A DNA stretch of 17,377 nucleotides, taken from CAYNNP01 sp964398215 (GTDB taxonomy: Bacteria; Planctomycetota; Planctomycetia; Pirellulales; Pirellulaceae). The position numbers and the translations under genes were made by a program. Positions 7,901 through 15,460 of this stretch are shown in pieces. Position 1 is the stretch's first letter. The number at the start of each line of letters is the position of its first letter. Where the stretch lies: positions 1-17,377 of the forward strand of contig CAYNNP010000140.1 in assembly GCA_964398215.1 (NCBI GenBank). Reading direction: 5' to 3'. The notes under the pieces are model-generated. The model saw only the letters and a list, made by a program, of their open reading frames with translations. It ran no database searches and had not been told where the DNA came from.

Positions 7901-10900
7901 GGCTGGGTTCGTTGCCCAGCGATTGTTGGGTGCGAACGAACTTGTGGAGCCTCTGTATCGATTGATTCTTTGCGATATAGCTTTGCGAATTCGTCGAGAA
8001 TGATTCCCACTGAGTCTTGATCAACAAACAAATGATGCAGCGTCAAAGCGAGAGTTGATGATTCTGGATCGCTGTCAAAGTAAGAGATTCGGAATCCAAA
8101 TTCATTTTCAAAATCGAATGGCTTGTTGCCCGCACTTCGAATCAACGGATCGATGTTTTCACCGACTTCGGCTTGATAGAACTGGATCTCTGGAACGCTT
8201 GGCGGCTGGATCACAAATTTTGGCTCGCCCTCGCCGTCTACTGCGACGACTGCTCGCAAAAATTCATGGCGCCGAATGATTTCTGCAAAAGCCGTTTTCA
8301 TCCGATCGACATCCAGTCGACCATTGAATTCAAGCCTCAGTTGAATGTGGTAGCTATTGGATTCCGGATCCAGCTGGCAGGCTGCCCAAATTTCGCGTTG
8401 CCCCGCCGAAAGCAAACGCTCGGGTTGTGACTCCATTTGTTCATCTGAACCGCCTTTGCTGGCCGCGATCAACAGCTCCAGCGTCGGATTTGCGAACAAC
8501 ATTGCAACCGACGCTTCGATTCCTTTTTTATGCAGCCCATGCACCAATTGCTGCGCGAGCAACGAATTGCCGCCCTGTTGAAAGAAATCATCGTTGGCGG
8601 AAACGTCGTCGACTTCCAGCGTTTGTTGCCACAGCGAGAGCACCGCAGACCCGTGTTCATCATCTGGCAGAAACAGCGAACGTGATTCTTGGGCAAGTGA
8701 TTCTCGGACAAGTTCCAGCGATTTTTTACGCTCGACTTTGCCGTTAACATTCCTTGGTATTTTGGTTGCGGTGATCATCGTGCGAGGAATTAGGTGCCCC
8801 GCGATTCGTTTTAGCAAACCATGACGCACGTCCTGAATCTGGATGCTGTGGTCGCTTTCAACAATCGCCACCAACTGTTGATTTTCGTCCACAACGATCG
8901 CGACATCACGCACCCCGTCATGGGCCTGGATTGCCGCTGAAATCTCACCAAGCTCGACACGTTGACCGCGGATCTTGATCTGGTCGTCCAAGCGTCCCGC
9001 GAATTGAAGTCGACCATCGGAGCGAAAGAAAACACGATCTCCCGTTCGGTACCAGCGTACGCCTTTGTCGACAACGAAGCGTTCCTGAGTCAATTCACTG
9101 CGATTGAGGTAGCCATTCGCAAGTCCAGCACCCGCGATCAGCAATTCGCCAACGATGCCGGGAGGCACATCGCGTAGTTTAGAATCAACCACCCTGACTT
9201 GGTTTCCGACAACCGCCCTGCCGATGCTAGCGGGGCCTTCGCGTCGATCATCAGGATCAATTTTCGCAAGAGTCGCGCACACCGTTGCTTCGGTTGGACC
9301 GTAGCCGTTGACGATCGCCGCATGTGGCAACTGCCGAGCAATCGAACTGAGCCGTGTTTGCGGAATCGGTTCGACACCCACCAGGATTCTTTGCAGCGCA
9401 CTGCCATCGTTGCTTGGCGATCGATAGTGATCGTCAACTTGCTGCAACCAGAACGGTGGAAAGTAAACACTTCCGATCCGTTGCTCTTCGACCCACTTTA
9501 GAAAGCGATTCGGCGAAGTCCTTGTCTGTTCATCAGGAATCCGAAGCGTATGCCCGTAAAGTATCGCTGAAAATATTTCGTAGATCGCGACATCAAAACC
9601 AACATTGGTCCACCAGGAACATTGAACTTGATTGTTTTTGCGTGCAATGGGTCCGACTTGGTTGAATCCTTCCAATAAGTTCAGCAGGGCGCCGCCCGAT
9701 ACAACGACTCCGTTGGATTTGCCTGTCGAGCCAGACGTGTAAAGAATGTACAGCGCATTTTCTGGCAGGTTCAGGGTGTTTGCGCTGTTGTTGAATTGGA
9801 TCTGAAAGTCGCTGGTTGCGTCCAGGCGGTATTGGGCACCACAGTCATTCAGGATCATCGATTGCTGTTTAATCGGAGCATCTGAATCGATCGGCAGAAA
9901 ACACTTGCCCGCGGCAATCGCTGCAAGATAAGCGACCACTGCGTTGCTGTCGCGACGACAAACAACCGGCACGATCGGCCCGAAGCTTTTCAGCTCAGTT
10001 GCCAGCTCCTTAACGTTTTTTGCTAGATCACCGTACGTTAGTTCGGCGCCCGTTGAATCGCACTGGAGCGCCAAATCATCGCGATGGTTGTCACATACTT
10101 CGCAAAACTGGTCCCACACGCGCCGCTCGGGCACCGGTCGTGCTTGACCACCGTTTTGAGTTAAAAACTGTTTTTGACCGTCGGTAATGATTTCAATTTC
10201 GCTGAGCGACGTGGACGGTTCGCCAGCAAGTTGCTCGAGTGTTTTTCGCAAACTCTCGATCATCCAATCGATCTGCTTGGCATCAAACACATCGCTACGA
10301 AAATCGAACAGCAGTGCTTCGATGCTTGAAGTTGACGTTTGTAAAGCTGATACGGTCAGATGTAGTTTTGGATCGCCAAAACCATTGTGCAGCCAAGTGA
10401 CTTTTGTAGCGGCGCCGTCGAAACTTTCGACATTCATGTCAATCAGGTTTAGCGCGACATTGAACGCCTTGTGCAACTCAGGTTCAATGGCGTCGAATCC
10501 GAACCGAAGAAACCCATGTGCTTCAGCGCAAACCGACTTCGCCAACGACTCGATGGTCGAATCACTTGTGATATTGGTTTGGAACGGCAGCAGTTGCATC
10601 TTCAAACCAATCGACTGTCGGCTTTCGGGTGTCGGTCGCCCATGATTTGTTGCGCCAATGAAAGACGTCTGCTGCCCCGTTATGCGATTTAACCATATCG
10701 ACAGGGCGCTCATCAGCACAACAAACTGGCTGAGTCCTGGTGTGATCTGCCGGAATGGCGGATTGTCTATCAATTGTTGAAGCGTCTGCTTTTCTTGCTG
10801 ATCAAGTACGACTCGTCGTCGCTCGTGCCGGTAGCGATCACGACTTGAAAGGATGCCGTTTAGCGAAACCGGTTCACCGACTTGTGAACGGTCATCCCAC

Positions 10901-11472
10901 CATTGATTCGCATCGGAGCCAGCAGCCGATATCGATGGAGTGGCGGCGGGCGCTGGTGACAGCTTTGGTTTCGGTCCGTTGCCTTTTAGATGACGGTACC
11001 AATCCGAAAGTCTTGCCAACAAGGGGCCTGCGTTGGCTGCATCGGTAATCGAATGATGCAAGCGAATGAGCCAAGTGAAACGATCCTGTTTACTTCGCGC
11101 CAACACTGAATCGTACAAGCACACGGTTGGATCAAACTGGCGCTGAATCCACTGTTCGGTAAAGAGTTCGAGCTGATCGCTTGGTGAGTGCTGATCGGCC
11201 AGGTCCACGAATTCCGTCTCGCAAAGGCATTCGGGCGCAAAAGTCGCATGTGTCCATTTTGAGTCCGAAGCGATCGTCCGCAGCACTTGATGTTGATTGA
11301 CCAGCTCTTTGAAAGCTTGGCAAAACAGATCGGCGTCAATCTCTCCTGCAATGTCGTACCGATAGGGAACTTCGTACAGCGGTACCTCTGGAGCCTGTTG
11401 TTGCCCGAGCCAGATTAGCTGTTGGTTGCCACTGAGCCGGGTGAGTTTCCGATTCGGGTTAGGCATCTGCAT
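4957..11472 (-). CDS. Two-module nonribosomal peptide synthetase, C-A-PCP-C-A(MT), ending inside the second adenylation domain
   Basis: The protein has 2171 residues. C1 (about 10-430) has HHSITDA at 139-145. A1 (445-920) has D627 of FDVAIYE, NGYGPTE (722-728), YRTGD (808-812), and A10 Lys912. PCP1 (935-1005) has GGNS with Ser970. C2 (1018-1430) has HHLFVDQ at 1146-1152. The A2 core (1445-1865) has SGSSGQPKG (1595-1603), NEYGPTE and GHRVELG. A helical linker follows, then a GAMT-like methyltransferase (about 1970-2165; MEDWQIP, ILEIGFGRG). The frame stops before A9/A10, which are in the next gene. The start at 11472 has AGGGA 6 bases upstream and overlaps the methyltransferase gene by 14 bases. 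An N-terminal C domain implies a starter delivered in trans, most likely by the carrier protein upstream. By-eye specificity codes are DVYFLGGVC and DSALIAEVW; neither matches a substrate I can name. A1 has SNG instead of PKG in motif A3. Confidence 0.95.
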   Translation of the reverse strand: MQMPNPNRKLTRLSGNQQLIWLGQQQAPEVPLYEVPYRYDIAGEIDADLFCQAFKELVNQHQVLRTIASDSKWTHATFAPECLCETEFVDLADQHSPSDQLELFTEQWIQRQFDPTVCLYDSVLARSKQDRFTWLIRLHHSITDAANAGPLLARLSDWYRHLKGNGPKPKLSPAPAATPSISAAGSDANQWWDDRSQVGEPVSLNGILSSRDRYRHERRRVVLDQQEKQTLQQLIDNPPFRQITPGLSQFVVLMSALSIWLNRITGQQTSFIGATNHGRPTPESRQSIGLKMQLLPFQTNITSDSTIESLAKSVCAEAHGFLRFGFDAIEPELHKAFNVALNLIDMNVESFDGAATKVTWLHNGFGDPKLHLTVSALQTSTSSIEALLFDFRSDVFDAKQIDWMIESLRKTLEQLAGEPSTSLSEIEIITDGQKQFLTQNGGQARPVPERRVWDQFCEVCDNHRDDLALQCDSTGAELTYGDLAKNVKELATELKSFGPIVPVVCRRDSNAVVAYLAAIAAGKCFLPIDSDAPIKQQSMILNDCGAQYRLDATSDFQIQFNNSANTLNLPENALYILYTSGSTGKSNGVVVSGGALLNLLEGFNQVGPIARKNNQVQCSWWTNVGFDVAIYEIFSAILYGHTLRIPDEQTRTSPNRFLKWVEEQRIGSVYFPPFWLQQVDDHYRSPSNDGSALQRILVGVEPIPQTRLSSIARQLPHAAIVNGYGPTEATVCATLAKIDPDDRREGPASIGRAVVGNQVRVVDSKLRDVPPGIVGELLIAGAGLANGYLNRSELTQERFVVDKGVRWYRTGDRVFFRSDGRLQFAGRLDDQIKIRGQRVELGEISAAIQAHDGVRDVAIVVDENQQLVAIVESDHSIQIQDVRHGLLKRIAGHLIPRTMITATKIPRNVNGKVERKKSLELVRESLAQESRSLFLPDDEHGSAVLSLWQQTLEVDDVSANDDFFQQGGNSLLAQQLVHGLHKKGIEASVAMLFANPTLELLIAASKGGSDEQMESQPERLLSAGQREIWAACQLDPESNSYHIQLRLEFNGRLDVDRMKTAFAEIIRRHEFLRAVVAVDGEGEPKFVIQPPSVPEIQFYQAEVGENIDPLIRSAGNKPFDFENEFGFRISYFDSDPESSTLALTLHHLFVDQDSVGIILDEFAKLYRKESIDTEAPQVRSHPTIAGQRTQPNALPFSDSADSLYEGCDPAISLPMGFSAESHDHKSIIDFAIGQELSERIKSHCRSASVPASAWFLAAFSSLLERYSGSEKFVIGMPVSQRNAGDAKAVGYFLDTLRVPVEVSPAGNFNELLQQSHRRFIQSIDPSNTSQAWPHRLQTMLVMQSTIGSVELGDGLTANVTVGDLGMPKFDLTLFVTETDQFEFSIEFGRRFSVDDAGRIKNHWLKIVEQFAASPDAPVADVQLLTSADQQAHAIVSDSDTLRDSDTNVVDEIMRMANTQPHATALVDQNTSLTYQDLDSAANRIANSLRKRRPANGLVAIMASRSVETVVGILGILKAGLAYVPINPSSPTAHIGEQLESLSIETVVDNRDSESILPQNCIRLSLHDPSTAAQPGSLTEPVQIKQTDSAYVIFTSGSSGQPKGVAVSHQALALSTDARNEFYQGSPKRFLMVSPFWFDSSVAGLFWTLTTGGTLVIADSELQDIAKLSELICRQEISDTLCLPSLYDLLLRFGDHQQLSSLSRVILAGESLSLSTVKTHHRVLPGTAMFNEYGPTEASVWCTATEVHSDVSQVSIGKSVGGATIRLLDKDLRQVPIGVAGEIFVGGQRLAKGYIGQPKLTDERFVQIDGKRFYRTGDLAVINPQGMLIFVGRLDHQVKINGHRVELGAIESAIAKIDGVTEVAVAVVQQQSPSTLEHQLAALPDDISQQLLAEVESTSVPTDRVEFQGDRFSVSIAGELNELIKTPHSRQRKWMLDQLLNETASNFESLGEIASGMVPGSDSPHLPKDLVNEELEDQEIMEDWQIPLMSGMADWVTESGGDILEIGFGRGVSAQLIQERGVRSHTIVEVNPHSIQQHFHPWRQRHASKDIRLVTGLWQDTLDQLKTYDGIFFHAFPMNEQEFMQYVAGSATFAEHFFPVAAKLLRPGGVFTYLTTEIDSLARRHQRSLFKHFEEIRMKVQTLAVPPDTKDAWWSNSMVLLGATKSRAENES

Positions 11473-12355
11473 CGTCTTTCCCTAGTGATTTGCATGCTAG
11501 GAAATAAAATGCTGGGGCCAGTCCCTCCGCTTCGATGCTGTCAACAATTTCCAATCCAACCGATTCAATATCTTTCTGGACGACATCCTCGCCCAGGTGA
11601 TGCCAAAACAATCCACTGTAGAATCGCTGGCCAATTTCTGGGCCAGCGCCTGAACGGGAAACCCCAGCAACGATCCGTGCAAGTGCGAAGCGAGTGGCAC
11701 GTCCCCACGGGCGATCGTTTTTTGCGCTGACGATTGAGACTACAACGATGCCGTCGGACAAACAGAGCTCACGACATTTGGCCAGCATCGCTTGGCGTCG
11801 TTCCGCGCCTTGAAACGTCGAAAGCATCCAGAGTGATGTGTAAACGATGGCGAACCGATGACCGGGATTGTAAGTAGCAAAATTCGCGACTTGAAAATCT
11901 GTATCAAAGCCAGCATCCCCGGAGTACTTTTTTGCTGATTCGATCATCCATGATTCACGATCAATCGCAGTGACTTTGTATCCAGCGTCAGCAAAAATCT
12001 CTGCTTCGCGTCCTTGACCGCAAAACGCGTCCAGCAAGTCGCAAGGCGGCGAGGCTAAGTTCTTCAATCCCGGCAACATCCGCGTTTCGTGCGAAAGTTT
12101 GTATCGCGTGGGATCGTAAAAAGTAGGCTGCGATTGGTAGGTTGCTTGAACCACAGCGTCCATTTCGGCAGACGTCAACAATCCAATCACGAGAGCTTCG
12201 CAGCCGATACGAAACGGCGTTAGGACTTTCTGGACGAAGGAACTACGTTTCTCCATCGAACGTAAACGATCAACCGCAAACTGAGCCAACCGAATGCGCG
12301 GACCGCGAGTCGCTGTTGGCGCGTCGTTGGTTGAGGTTTGCGTTGCGGCGTTCAC
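11459..12355 (-). CDS. Stand-alone SAM-dependent methyltransferase of the NRPS operon
   Basis: This is a 298-residue class I methyltransferase. Motif I is LLDAFCGQGREAE (107-119), followed by an acidic strand end (TAIDRE) expected to bind the SAM ribose. Further Rossmann strands are visible (FAIVYTSLWML; DGIVVVSIV). Residues 1-75 form a predicted helical N-terminal extension. The start is GTG at 12355, 14 bases after the carrier-protein stop; an internal ATG at residue 34 is less likely. The gene overlaps the NRPS start by 14 bases, so the two are probably translationally coupled. Its substrate is unknown. Given its position it may methylate the carrier-bound starter or the released peptide on O, N or C. 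It is not related in obvious sequence to the methyltransferase domain inside the NRPS. Confidence 0.82.
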   Translation of the reverse strand: MNAATQTSTNDAPTATRGPRIRLAQFAVDRLRSMEKRSSFVQKVLTPFRIGCEALVIGLLTSAEMDAVVQATYQSQPTFYDPTRYKLSHETRMLPGLKNLASPPCDLLDAFCGQGREAEIFADAGYKVTAIDRESWMIESAKKYSGDAGFDTDFQVANFATYNPGHRFAIVYTSLWMLSTFQGAERRQAMLAKCRELCLSDGIVVVSIVSAKNDRPWGRATRFALARIVAGVSRSGAGPEIGQRFYSGLFWHHLGEDVVQKDIESVGLEIVDSIEAEGLAPAFYFLACKSLGKDDADA

Positions 12356-12369
12356 GGTACGAGTGTTGT

Positions 12370-12648
12370 CTAAGAGTCGGCAAGTTTGGCATGGACATAT
12401 TCAGCGATCTTTCCGATGCACTGGAAATGATCGATCGTCACGTCTTCGGGCGGAACATTGACTGCCAGTTCTTCCTCCAGGAAACTCACCAGACGCATGA
12501 TCCCCATGGAATCGATGTGCCCTCCGATCAGCAAGTCTTCCGAGGCATCAATCTGTTTGTCCGAGCCGTGTAACAACTCAGTCTGCACAAACGTCGAAAT
12601 CCGGTCAGTCAATTGCTCGAGATTCATGGGGTTCGGTTTTTTTAACAT
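12370..12648 (-). CDS. Stand-alone acyl/peptidyl carrier protein for the starter unit
   Basis: This 92-residue protein has the carrier-protein phosphopantetheine motif GHIDSMGIM, with Ser47 as attachment site, framed by four predicted helices of usual length (about 75-80 residues). It begins 4 bases after the ligase stop at 12653 and ends 14 bases before the methyltransferase start, so it belongs to the same transcript. ATG 12648 is taken as the start; ATG 12627 (MNLEQL) is a close alternative and fits the domain boundary equally well. By analogy with PltL and AnaD it should be loaded by the upstream ligase, hold the amino acid while the flavoprotein oxidises it, and hand it to the first condensation domain. 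It needs activation by a phosphopantetheinyl transferase not present here. Confidence 0.9.
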   Translation of the reverse strand: MLKKPNPMNLEQLTDRISTFVQTELLHGSDKQIDASEDLLIGGHIDSMGIMRLVSFLEEELAVNVPPEDVTIDHFQCIGKIAEYVHAKLADS

Positions 12649-12652
12649 CTGT

Positions 12653-14206
12653 TCAGATTTTTTTTGAGGCTACAAGTGATGCGAAAGCAGGTCGGTCAAT
12701 CTTTCCGCTGCTAGTTCGAGGGAAAGAGTTGCAAATCTGGATTGAATTTGGAATTGCGTACGGCGGAAGTTGCTCTGACAAGAACTTGCGCAAATCGACG
12801 TCAGTCAGTTCTGATCCCGATTTGCAAATCACGCCGCTTACCAGTTCGCCAGCGTGGTACGCGACAGCGGTTTCTACGACAAGTGAATGTTCCACGAGCT
12901 TCGATTCTATTTCGTCTAGCTCAACACGGTACCCACGAATCTTGATCAATCGATCTTCTCGCCCAACAAACACGAGGTTTTCTTGATCGTCGATGTGGAC
13001 GATGTCACCAGTCCGATAGAAACGCTGGCCTTCTGGTGACACCCAGAATACATCTCCGTCATCGTCAGATCCGTTCCAGTATCGAGTCATCATCGTGGAC
13101 GAATGGATCAGCAATGACCCTTGGCCTGTTTCAACGGGGGTGTCATTCTGATCGACCACCATGGATTCTGTTTCGTCCCAAATCTTGCCAATGGGAACCG
13201 CGCGATCTTCGGGGATCGGTTGAGGGGAATCCGACCACGAAGGCACTTGATGGTAGGTGCATTGATTGACTTCGGCTGGCCCGTAAACATTACTAACTGC
13301 AGCCTGAGGCCACTGGCGTCTTAAGGCGTTGATCGACCCGGCAGCAAACGGTTCGCCGCCATACAAGACCCAGCGAATGGATGAGCAATCACGTTGATCC
13401 AAGACGCCGCGCTGCAGCAGTTGAATCAACGCGAAAGGTACCGAATACCAAATCGAAATCTGTTCGTCTTGAATCAACTGAGAAAGACTCGCGGGCAGCA
13501 TTCCGTAGCTGGGTGGAACAAGTATGGTGGTTGCTCCTGCGTGGACCGCCGTGAGGTACCCGAAAGTCGACATGTCAAAATGCAGCGGTGAAAGATTGGC
13601 AATCCGGTCCGCAGGTTTTACGTCGTAGGTCTTTTCGGACAGCCGGGCGTAGGCTTGCCCGCTGCGATGCGAATGCACAATTCCTTTGGGAGTTCCCGTC
13701 GAACCCGAAGTGAAAATCGTGTACGCAGGTGCGGTTTCGGGAACATCGATTGTTTCAACATCCGCGTCAAACTGTTGAAGTTCATCCCATGTGAAATCAA
13801 CCTGCGGAGCTTCACTGTTGTTGCCGATGACGAGTCGCAGTCGTTTCCGTTCTGAATCAATCGCTGCTGCGGCATTGTCAGAAACAAGATCGACCGCTAG
13901 AGCACGGACGTCTCCGATTCGCAAAAGGTCAGCGAATCTTGATGACGGAGTCTGTGGGTCGACAGGCAGGTAAACGCAACCTGCCGTCAACGTTCCGTAA
14001 ACCGCAATCGCCGTTTGGATGCTCGGCGTCGTGTAAATGCCAACACGATCACCTTGACGAAGTCCACGTTCGCGCAGCAAGCGTGCAAACTGTTTGGCCG
14101 ACTGAAATAGCTGCCCATAGCTAATGGATTCTTTGCCGCACCGAAACGCGATGTGATTCGGATCGGCCTGTGCGGCTCGCTCAAGATTGTGATGCAGCAA
14201 ATTCAT
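12653..14206 (-). CDS. Stand-alone amino-acid adenylating ligase, PltF/AnaC-like (proline the leading candidate)
   Basis: This 517-residue protein has all core adenylation motifs: A3 TIFTSGSTGTPKG (163-175), A4 HFDMSTF with Asp211 to hold the alpha-amino group, A5 NVYGPAE (306-312), A7 YRTGD (397-401), A8 KIRGYRVEL (422-430) and A10 catalytic Lys502 (SGKID). Length and free-standing form match ligases that charge a separate carrier protein. By-eye pocket residues read D-M-F-F-V-Y-V-Q-C-K. From memory, the PltF-type proline code is D-L-F-Y-L-A-L-V-C-K, so D, F, C and K agree and several others are conservative, but Y and Q deviate. Context (carrier protein 4 bases downstream, dehydrogenase 3 bases upstream) supports proline or a similar cyclic amino acid. 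The adenylation function is near certain; the substrate is inference. Confidence 0.88.
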   Translation of the reverse strand: MNLLHHNLERAAQADPNHIAFRCGKESISYGQLFQSAKQFARLLRERGLRQGDRVGIYTTPSIQTAIAVYGTLTAGCVYLPVDPQTPSSRFADLLRIGDVRALAVDLVSDNAAAAIDSERKRLRLVIGNNSEAPQVDFTWDELQQFDADVETIDVPETAPAYTIFTSGSTGTPKGIVHSHRSGQAYARLSEKTYDVKPADRIANLSPLHFDMSTFGYLTAVHAGATTILVPPSYGMLPASLSQLIQDEQISIWYSVPFALIQLLQRGVLDQRDCSSIRWVLYGGEPFAAGSINALRRQWPQAAVSNVYGPAEVNQCTYHQVPSWSDSPQPIPEDRAVPIGKIWDETESMVVDQNDTPVETGQGSLLIHSSTMMTRYWNGSDDDGDVFWVSPEGQRFYRTGDIVHIDDQENLVFVGREDRLIKIRGYRVELDEIESKLVEHSLVVETAVAYHAGELVSGVICKSGSELTDVDLRKFLSEQLPPYAIPNSIQICNSFPRTSSGKIDRPAFASLVASKKI

Positions 14207-14209
14207 CGA

Positions 14210-15358
14210 CTACAACCCCAGCAATCCTGCGATGATATTGCGCTGGATATCTGATGTGCCTGCGTACAGCACACCACCGACAGCGTCGCGAAAATCTCGC
14301 TCGACATCGTTCTCTGTCAGATAGCCGCGACCACCATGCACACGAATCGCATCCATGCTGGATTCCAGATAACATTCACTGAGGTATAGTTTTAGAATCG
14401 CAGCGTCCATCATCGCTGATTTACCTTGGCTCTTCTGCCAAGCGACTTTGTAGAGCAACAGTTTTGCGGTTTCCAAACGCATTTTCATATCCGCAATGCG
14501 ATTGGAAACGGACTGGAACTTGGCAATTGGTTTGCCGAATTGCTGTCGATTCCTGGAGTACTCGATTGCGACCTCTAGTTGTCGTTGCATCGCCCCAATC
14601 TGGCTTGCCAAAATACAGCAACGTTCAAACTCGAGCGAGTAATTGAATGTCGAAAACCCTCCGCCTTCTTTTCCCAGCAAGTGTGACTCTGGGACAAAGC
14701 AGTCTTTCAATCGAAGTTCGCCAATGGGTACCGTTCGCAGACCCATTTTGAGTTGGTTCTCGCCTCGCGAAAAACCGTCGAATTCAGATTCAACCAGAAA
14801 CGTACTGATTCCCCATTTGCCTTTTGACGGATCAACAGTTGCGACAACCAAGGCAACGTCCGCGATCGGCGCCAACGTGACCATGCACTTGGTTCCATTC
14901 AGCACGTACCCACCATCAACTCGTTCCGCTGTGGTCTGCATATTGAAGACGTCAGAGCCGGTGCTGGGCTCTGTGATCCCGTGGGCTCCCTTCCACTGTC
15001 CACTGCATAGCTTGGGCAAGAAATGCCGTTGTTGGAATTCGCTGCCGAAATGCAAGATCGGTAACTGCACCGCCCACATTTGTGCATTCAGCGCCAGCAA
15101 CAATCCGCCGTCCGAGCACCCGTATCCCAGCGACTCCATGGCCAGCATCGCGGTTTGGATATCAACTGGTTGGTTGCCTCCGAGTTCGGCCGGGATGTAC
15201 ATTCCCTGAATGCCAAAGTCCGCGCACTGCTGCCAAAGGTCCTCTGCAAAAACACTTGCTTCATCCCGTTGAATGACGTCATCGCAAAGCTGCGCATCGG
15301 CAAACTTTGCGATTCGGTCTCGGTATTCGAGTTGATCGGGGGTGAATGAAAAATCCAT
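14210..15358 (-). CDS. Acyl-CoA-dehydrogenase-fold flavoprotein, probable aminoacyl-carrier dehydrogenase (PltE/AnaB-like)
   Basis: This 382-residue protein starts at ATG 15358 (MDFSFTPDQ), the usual N-end for the family; a TTG at 15379 would add seven residues but has no support. It has the helical N-domain, FAD/substrate motifs ITEPSTGSD and GTKCMVT in the beta domain, RQQFGKPI, and the C-terminal HGGRGY and YAGTSDIQR motifs. The C-terminal catalytic Glu of medium- and short-chain enzymes is Ala here (Y-A-G-T-S). A Glu is present in the helix-G segment LEFERCC (Glu245 from this ATG), the place used by isovaleryl-CoA dehydrogenase and AnaB. It heads the operon, 3 bases before the adenylating ligase. 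The likely reaction is FAD-dependent oxidation of a prolyl-type residue on the downstream carrier protein to a dehydroproline or pyrrole. An ordinary acyl-CoA substrate is the alternative. Confidence 0.85.
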   Translation of the reverse strand: MDFSFTPDQLEYRDRIAKFADAQLCDDVIQRDEASVFAEDLWQQCADFGIQGMYIPAELGGNQPVDIQTAMLAMESLGYGCSDGGLLLALNAQMWAVQLPILHFGSEFQQRHFLPKLCSGQWKGAHGITEPSTGSDVFNMQTTAERVDGGYVLNGTKCMVTLAPIADVALVVATVDPSKGKWGISTFLVESEFDGFSRGENQLKMGLRTVPIGELRLKDCFVPESHLLGKEGGGFSTFNYSLEFERCCILASQIGAMQRQLEVAIEYSRNRQQFGKPIAKFQSVSNRIADMKMRLETAKLLLYKVAWQKSQGKSAMMDAAILKLYLSECYLESSMDAIRVHGGRGYLTENDVERDFRDAVGGVLYAGTSDIQRNIIAGLLGL

Positions 15359-15412
15359 GGGCGATTTATTTAATGGCAACAGCGAAAGCAGGAACTGAAA
15401 CAGAAATCAAAC

Positions 15413-15439
15413 AAAAAAGTGCTCTTTGTTGCGGCACTC
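15413..15439 (-). terminator. Possible weak intrinsic terminator after the HupE/UreJ_2 gene
   Basis: Reading the minus strand, AGTGC (15438-15434) pairs with GCACT (15422-15418) around an 11-base loop and runs into six T residues (15418-15413). The stem is only 5-6 bp, so termination would be weak. It lies between the HupE/UreJ_2 stop and the dehydrogenase start and would partly separate the NRPS operon from the upstream gene. The remaining 54 bases before the ATG at 15358 are AT-rich (ATTAAATAAAT) and could hold the operon promoter, but no clear -35/-10 pair is seen. Confidence 0.35.
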
Positions 15440-15460
15440 ATCTTGGCTCATTGATGGCAC

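Noticed and set aside
10187..10645. 152-codon open frame on the + strand inside the NRPS gene
   Set aside because: It is antisense to the first condensation domain, and its Ser/Cys-rich translation is typical of a shadow frame.
14643..15209. 188-codon open frame on the + strand
   Set aside because: It is antisense to the dehydrogenase gene, which has complete family motifs. The Pro/Ser-rich translation is a mirror of that gene's codon use.
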